In this document: piece by piece, positions 50,488 through 54,727 of the stretch
Position numbering within the stretch: position 1 is the stretch's first letter
How the letters are laid out: each line of letters begins with the position of its first letter
Assembly (NCBI GenBank): GCA_021811265.1
Contig: JAJZPH010000007.1
Location: 1 to 54,727, forward strand
DNA length: 54,727 nt
From: a bacterium
GTDB lineage: Bacteria; Chlamydiota; Chlamydiia; Chlamydiales; SM23-39
Reading direction: 5' to 3'
Notes under the pieces: model-generated
What the model saw: only the letters and a program-made list of their open reading frames with translations
Told to the model about the DNA's origin: nothing
The model's database searches: none
Translations under genes and position numbers: made by a program

Positions 50488-51475
50488 TTGCAATTTACAC
50501 TGCATAATGTGTGAACACCATTCTCAATACAGCAATGTAGAAAAAAGTCGCATTGCAATGGGAAAACCCAAACAAAGAATGCCAATAGCATTGATTAAAC
50601 ATGTTTTAGAGAGAGCCAAAAACAGCGGTCTAAAGGAAATCATTCCCTCCACTATGGGAGAACCTCTGTTGTATAGGGATTTTGAAAAGATTCTCGATTT
50701 GTGCACAGAATATGACGTTAAGCTTAATTTAACTACTAATGGGACCTTTCCAATGAAAGGAGTCAAAGAATGGGCAGAAAAAATTGTACCCATCGCCACT
50801 GATGTGAAAATTTCATGGAATGGATCTACTAAACGCACTCAGGAAAAAATCATGAGAGGTACAAATTTTGAGACGGGAATAAATAATATTAAAGAATTTT
50901 TGGAAATTCGTAACCTTTATGCAGAAAATGTAAATAATTACTGTCGAGTAACTCTACAATTAACTTTTATGGAAGAGAATTTGTGCGAGTTAGTGGATAT
51001 TGTCAAATTAGGCATAAAATTAGGAGTTGATCGCATTAAAGGTCATCACGTATGGACTCATTTTCAAGAGACAAAATCATCATCTTTAAGAAAAAATCCC
51101 GAAAGTATTGCGAGATGGAATCAGGTAGTAATTGAAGCGCAACAAGTTGCAAACAACAACCCGCTGGCCAACGGAAAAAAAATATTATTGGAAAATTTTA
51201 TCGTCTTGGACGAAAGGGCAATGGTAAGGTTGTTGCCCAATAGTGTTTGTCCATTTTTGGGAAAGGAGGCCTGGATTGCCGCCGATGGCCATTTCAGTCC
51301 CTGTTGTGCGCCCAATGATCAACGCCAATTGCTGGGAGATTTTGGCAATGTTCATGAAAAAAACATCGACGAGATCTGGCATGACAGTGAGTATCAAAAC
51401 CTTTGCAAAAACTACACGAAACATCCTGTATGTATTGCTTGTAATATGCGTAAAGCAATCAATGAGGCCTCTTGA
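50435..51475 (+). CDS. Radical SAM/SPASM domain protein
   Basis: The 346-residue product has the CxxxCxxC motif (CNLHCIMC, residues of about 19-26) binding the SAM-reactive [4Fe-4S] cluster and the TMGEPLL motif. The C-terminal SPASM region has CPFLGKEAWIAADGHFSPCC, then LGDFGNVHEKNIDEIW, and ends with HPVCIACNMRK. SPASM proteins hold extra Fe-S clusters and often modify peptides (RiPP maturases, sactisynthase-type) or sugars. The start overlaps the glycosyltransferase by 53 bases; the stop directly abuts the next ATG. Substrate is unknown; the micro-ORF peptide is one candidate but has only one Cys and no obvious leader/core design. Confidence 0.88.
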   Translation: MKKQNGFWRITFDTNPNDCNLHCIMCEHHSQYSNVEKSRIAMGKPKQRMPIALIKHVLERAKNSGLKEIIPSTMGEPLLYRDFEKILDLCTEYDVKLNLTTNGTFPMKGVKEWAEKIVPIATDVKISWNGSTKRTQEKIMRGTNFETGINNIKEFLEIRNLYAENVNNYCRVTLQLTFMEENLCELVDIVKLGIKLGVDRIKGHHVWTHFQETKSSSLRKNPESIARWNQVVIEAQQVANNNPLANGKKILLENFIVLDERAMVRLLPNSVCPFLGKEAWIAADGHFSPCCAPNDQRQLLGDFGNVHEKNIDEIWHDSEYQNLCKNYTKHPVCIACNMRKAINEAS

Positions 51476-53299
51476 ATGAGCTCTCTCATAAATATACTGA
51501 AGTTGGTTGAAAAATCGTTTTTTAGAGTTGCGCAAAAACTCTTGCGATTAAACAACCGTAGGCTATCCAATATTGGGAAAATATGGGGTAACTTACGATC
51601 CAAAAACCAAATTTTCAACCAACTTCAGTATAAAATAGTTGTAGCCAAGGATCACACGCACCATCTTTTAGATGGCATACCACTCTACAATAGACGTTTT
51701 GCCTCAGTCTTAAAATACCACCAACCAGGACTTGCTCCAGTAGTTGATGAGAGCGGCGCATACCACGTAGATGTTTACGGAAATCCTGCTTATCCGAATC
51801 GCTATACTCGTACTTTTGGTTTTTATGATGGCAAAGCTGCAGTCAATAGTGATGGCGAATGGTTTCATATTAATTCCCAAGGGGAACGTCTATATAAAGA
51901 AAATTATTGCTGGTGTGGCAATTACCAGGATGGGGTGTCTGTTGTAAGAGATAAAACAGGAAACTATTTCCACATCGACAGAGCAGGAAACAAACTTTAT
52001 AAAAATAAATTTGCCTATGCTGGTGATTTTAAGGATGGCATAGCTGCAGTTCAAAATGATGAAGGTCTCTGTACTCATATCTATCTTGATGGGAAGCAGG
52101 TCCATGAAAACTGGTATCAAGATTTGGATGTCTTTCATAAAGGATTTGCTAGAGCTAAAGATCTTCAGGGCTGGTGCCACATAAACATAAGCGGCCAGCC
52201 AATGTACTCGGAACGATATGACAATGTAGAACCATTTTACAATGGTTTTGCCAGAGTAGAAGATCGGTATGGCGCGCTACTTATCATTGATGAAACAGGG
52301 AAATTGGTTCAAACGCTCAAAGAAAGAAGCAGCTCGCCCTTACAACAACTATCTGCAAATTTGGTCGGTTACTGGAAAACTCAAACGATCAAGGCAGCCG
52401 TAGAATTGGAAATTTTCGAATGGTTGCCAAATGACGAAACAACACTTAAAAGCAAAATAAATGTGCCCCCTTCTCTCTTAACAAGGTTGCTGAGGGCCTT
52501 GCAAGAACTGGGTTTAGTATTTAAAGAAAATATCCAATGGAATTTGACAGAAAAAGGTATCTTTTTAAAGAAAGATCATTCGTTATCACTTGCTGATGCC
52601 GCTTTGCACTGGGCAACTGAAAGCTACTTCGCTTGGTCTAAATTAACTTATTCCTTAAAAACTAACCAGCCTGCTTATCCACAAAAATATGGCAAATCCA
52701 TTTTTGACTGGTTAGATGATAATCCAGAAGCTCTAAAATGTTATCAATCAGCGTTAAAAACTTACTCTGAGCATGATTATGCAAACGTTGCCAGCAAGAT
52801 TGATCTAAGTGAGAAAAAAAGAATTATCGATGCCGCTGGAGGAAAGGGCATTCTGTTAAAAAAGATTATGAAAAAAAATAGCCATTTGGAAGGAGTGCTG
52901 CTTGAAAGACCTCTTGTAGTGAAAAATATTTTGTCTGAAGAAGCAAAGAGTCAAAATTTGATCGTTCATGAATTTGATTTATTCAGCAAATGGCCAGCTA
53001 GTGGCGATGCTATATTTTTATCCAGAGTTCTACATGACTGGTCAGATGAAAAGTGCATAAACATTTTAAAGATGGCTAAAGAAGCACTTTTGGCAAATGG
53101 AACCATCTATGTAATTGAAATTTTATTGGGTAAAAATAATTCGCATGGCGGAATGCTAGATCTTAATATGTTGGTTCTTACCGGTGGGATGGAAAGGACT
53201 AAAGAGCATTTAGCGCTTTTAGCGCAGTCCGCTGGATTGAAAGTGACAAAAGCCATTCCCCTAGAAGGATTGAATTTCATCATTTCAATGGAGAGATGA
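51476..53299 (+). CDS. WG-repeat protein fused to family-2 O-methyltransferase
   Basis: The 607-residue product has, at about residues 60-280, at least five WG-type beta repeats with the pattern GFARAxD-x-GxWxHIxxxGxxLYxxxY (for example GFARAKDLQGWCHINISGQP). From about 290 to the end is a plant/bacterial type O-methyltransferase: a winged-helix dimerisation domain (LVGYWKTQTIKAAVELEIFE, LLTRLLRALQELGLV), then the SAM site DAAGGKGILLKKIM and the family hallmark FLSRVLHDWSDEKCINIL. The His of RVLHDW is the general base in related enzymes. WG repeats are binding modules. The first about 45 codons after the start lie in a TIR-flanked element, so the original start may have been further in. Confidence 0.8.
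   Translation: MSSLINILKLVEKSFFRVAQKLLRLNNRRLSNIGKIWGNLRSKNQIFNQLQYKIVVAKDHTHHLLDGIPLYNRRFASVLKYHQPGLAPVVDESGAYHVDVYGNPAYPNRYTRTFGFYDGKAAVNSDGEWFHINSQGERLYKENYCWCGNYQDGVSVVRDKTGNYFHIDRAGNKLYKNKFAYAGDFKDGIAAVQNDEGLCTHIYLDGKQVHENWYQDLDVFHKGFARAKDLQGWCHINISGQPMYSERYDNVEPFYNGFARVEDRYGALLIIDETGKLVQTLKERSSSPLQQLSANLVGYWKTQTIKAAVELEIFEWLPNDETTLKSKINVPPSLLTRLLRALQELGLVFKENIQWNLTEKGIFLKKDHSLSLADAALHWATESYFAWSKLTYSLKTNQPAYPQKYGKSIFDWLDDNPEALKCYQSALKTYSEHDYANVASKIDLSEKKRIIDAAGGKGILLKKIMKKNSHLEGVLLERPLVVKNILSEEAKSQNLIVHEFDLFSKWPASGDAIFLSRVLHDWSDEKCINILKMAKEALLANGTIYVIEILLGKNNSHGGMLDLNMLVLTGGMERTKEHLALLAQSAGLKVTKAIPLEGLNFIISMER
51493..51632. mobile_element. MITE-like element with 21-bp perfect terminal inverted repeats
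   Basis: The 21 bases at 51493-51513 are the exact reverse complement of 51612-51632. Outside the perfect part, similarity continues inward for a further 15-20 bases imperfectly. Total length is about 140 bp. The ends start TATACTGAAG and the flanks could give a TA duplication, as in IS630/Tc1-mariner-type MITEs. There is no transposase. The element lies in frame within the 5' coding part of the WG-repeat methyltransferase gene and contributes an Arg/Lys/Asn-rich stretch (LLRLNNRRLSNIGK). Confidence 0.6.
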
Positions 53300-53443
53300 G
53301 TTTCTAATGGATAGAAAAACCAATGCAATTATTTAATCCTACCTATTATGATAGATATTTTTATTCTTACAATATATTAATCATAAGCAGGTTAAAAACA
53401 AAAAACTAAAAACGCTACCACAAATTGCATTTTTCGATGTATA

Positions 53444-54619
53444 ATGCTAATTATGATAGCAAATTCACACTATATTCCTAGAATATTTAATCCTCCAAAA
53501 GAAAGTTATTTCCTGTTAGGTCCTAGAGGCACAGGAAAATCAACTTGGCTTCTCCATCAATACCCAAATGCAGTGCGTGTCGATCTATTGTTGGGAGAAG
53601 AAGAAAGGCGTTTTAGTGCTTATCCAGAAAAAATCCGCGATATTGCAGCCTCTTTGCCTGAAGGATCTACTGTTATTTTAGATGAAATTCAACGAGTGCC
53701 AAGGCTTCTTCCCGAGGTCCACTCTCTGATAGAAGAAAGAAGAGGAATTCAATACATTATGACAGGTAGTAGTGCTCGGAAACTGCGAAGATCGGTCAGC
53801 GATCTTTTAGGAGGAAGGGCTCTTCTGAGACAGATGGGTCCTTTTCTAGCCTCCGAGCTTAAAGAAAAGTTCTCTTTAGAAAAAACCTTGAAAACAGGCT
53901 TGATTCCACTGATCTGGGAATCATCAAACCCGGAACAACGTCTTTTAGACTATATTAACCTATATTTACGAGAAGAAGTACAAGCAGAGGGGCTGGTACG
54001 CCAAATCGGTGACTTTTCTCGTTTCCTTGAAATATCAAGTTTTTCTCATGCCTCCGTTTGGACGACAACTGATATTAGTCGAGAATCTAACGTCAAACGG
54101 GCCACTGTAGATAATTACTTACATATTCTTGAAGATCTCTTATTAGCATTTACTTTACCTGTCTTTTCAAGAAGAGCTAAGAGAAAATTGATCACACATC
54201 CAAAGTTCTATTTTTTTGATTCCGGAGTCTATCGTATTTTGCGTCCTCAAGGCATTCTAGATAGGTCTCAAGAAATTGACGGGTGGGCCTTAGAGGGATT
54301 AGTAGCCCAGCATCTTCGATGCTGGGTGTTAGCTCAAAACCAACCCCATACTCTTTCTTTTTGGCGAACGCAAACGCATTTGGAAGTTGATTTCATCATT
54401 TATGGGCCAAAAGGATTTTGGGCCATTGAAGTAAAGCGCAGCTCCAATCTTGGTCCCGATGATGCAAGATCTCTTCTCACTTTCAAAGAAGAATATCCAG
54501 AAGCTATGTGTTTATTTGTTGTCTTGGGGAAAAGAAAGGAAAGCTACCGAGGACTCCCAGTCATCCCCATAGAAGAATTTCTCTTAGGAATCACCCCTGA
54601 AAATCCTATTTTCCCTTGA
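53444..54619 (+). CDS. AAA_14 / DUF4143 family ATPase
   Basis: The 391-residue product has an N-terminal P-loop GPRGTGKST at about 28-36, Walker B VILDEIQRVP and sensor MTGSSARKL. The C-terminal DUF4143 part holds a winged-helix region (SRESNVKRATVDNYLHILEDL) and a nuclease-like element with the ALEGLVAQHL...EVDFIIYGPKGFWAIEVKRS signature, in which D and E-x-K match the PD-(D/E)XK pattern. This family is common in bacteria and archaea, often mobile and of unknown role. The start may be at 53444 or 53453. It lies beside a ribosomal RNA operon end. Confidence 0.9.
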   Translation: MLIMIANSHYIPRIFNPPKESYFLLGPRGTGKSTWLLHQYPNAVRVDLLLGEEERRFSAYPEKIRDIAASLPEGSTVILDEIQRVPRLLPEVHSLIEERRGIQYIMTGSSARKLRRSVSDLLGGRALLRQMGPFLASELKEKFSLEKTLKTGLIPLIWESSNPEQRLLDYINLYLREEVQAEGLVRQIGDFSRFLEISSFSHASVWTTTDISRESNVKRATVDNYLHILEDLLLAFTLPVFSRRAKRKLITHPKFYFFDSGVYRILRPQGILDRSQEIDGWALEGLVAQHLRCWVLAQNQPHTLSFWRTQTHLEVDFIIYGPKGFWAIEVKRSSNLGPDDARSLLTFKEEYPEAMCLFVVLGKRKESYRGLPVIPIEEFLLGITPENPIFP

Positions 54620-54636
54620 AGAAAAGAATTCCTATA

Positions 54637-54667
54637 AAAAAAAAGCCCGAGGGTTTTCCCTCGGGCG
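54637..54667 (-). terminator. Rho-independent terminator of the rRNA operon
   Basis: On the minus strand GCCCGAGGG-AAAA-CCCTCGGGC is followed directly by nine T's. A 9-bp GC-rich stem with a tetraloop and a T-run is the textbook form. It lies 12 bases beyond the 3' end of 5S rRNA and 18 bases after the stop of the convergent ATPase gene. Confidence 0.93.
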
Positions 54668-54679
54668 TAAATAAAAACT

Positions 54680-54727
54680 GGCAGCGACCTACTCTCCCAT
54701 ACTCTTGTGTATAGTACCATCGGCGAA
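54680..54727 (-). rRNA. rrf: 5S ribosomal RNA, 3' end (partial)
   Basis: Read on the minus strand, the last 48 bases contain CCGATGGTACTA, then GGGAGAGTAGGTCGCTGCCA at the end, the conserved 3' part of bacterial 5S rRNA. The gene continues past the right edge, so 23S and 16S are expected beyond the window in minus orientation. The 3' end is set at the final CCA of the conserved stem. Confidence 0.9.

Overview
The window comes from a member of the Chlamydiota, most likely an environmental chlamydia outside the Chlamydiaceae. From memory of the C. trachomatis D/UW-3 map (no search was run), the gene order from the left edge to about 27.5 kb follows CT271-CT298 with breaks: ftsL, rsmH, CT273-like, CT274-like TPR protein, dnaA; then gcvH, a CT283-position gene, lplA, clpC; then the two PTS IIA genes, dut, accD, sod, radA, rnc and a CT296-like gene. 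A second block at 28.6-35.6 kb matches CT748-CT752 (tkt, mfd, amn, efp) without alaS. A MOMP-like porin starting with a GNPANP motif, a bilobed-hydrophobic protein family and a single large autotransporter fit the same assignment. HtpG, glutamine-dependent NAD synthetase and an EF-P/EpmA pair suggest a gene set larger than that of pathogenic Chlamydia.

Layout. 1-1.6 kb: start of the dcw cluster on the minus strand (mraZ-rsmH-ftsL). 1.6-2.07 kb: AT-rich divergent region with 10-bp-periodic GTGG(A/G)AA motifs that could be MraZ operators and/or DnaA boxes. 2-4.4 kb: CT273-like gene, TPR chaperone-like gene, dnaA, then a 23-bp perfect inverted repeat. 4.5-7.6 kb: autotransporter. 7.7-13.9 kb: minus-strand run (ComF-like, gcvH, CBM9-like, PpiD/SurA-like, proS, lplA), with gcvH and lplA suggesting lipoylation. 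14-15.3 kb: hypothetical membrane protein and an overlapping ORF. 15.5-18.7 kb: clpC behind a near-consensus CIRCE operator, then an exported deoxyribosyltransferase-like protein. 18.7-24.2 kb: ptsN pair, dut, accD, sod, radA, rnc.

24.3-27.5 kb: three A-type and two B-type tandem small double-hydrophobic proteins, duplicated together with their promoter and with pieces of the neighbouring CT296-like gene. 27.5-43.1 kb: mostly housekeeping (tkt, mfd, amn, efp-epmA, amino-acid permease, nadE, htpG) with a candidate effector at 36.5-37.7 kb. 43.2-46.1 kb: 977-residue coiled-coil protein. 46.1-49.0 kb: yajC, an RNA m5U methyltransferase and the MOMP-like porin.

49.0-53.3 kb is the most unusual region: a tightly coupled four-ORF cassette. 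It has a 21-codon micro-ORF whose Shine-Dalgarno lies in a hairpin, a GT4 glycosyltransferase, a radical SAM/SPASM protein and a WG-repeat/O-methyltransferase fusion whose 5' coding end contains a TIR-flanked element of about 140 bp. It looks like an acquired biosynthetic cassette that modifies a sugar or peptide product. The right edge has an AAA_14/DUF4143 ATPase and, on the minus strand, the 3' end of 5S rRNA with its terminator. No CRISPR array, tRNA, intact IS or phage was seen.
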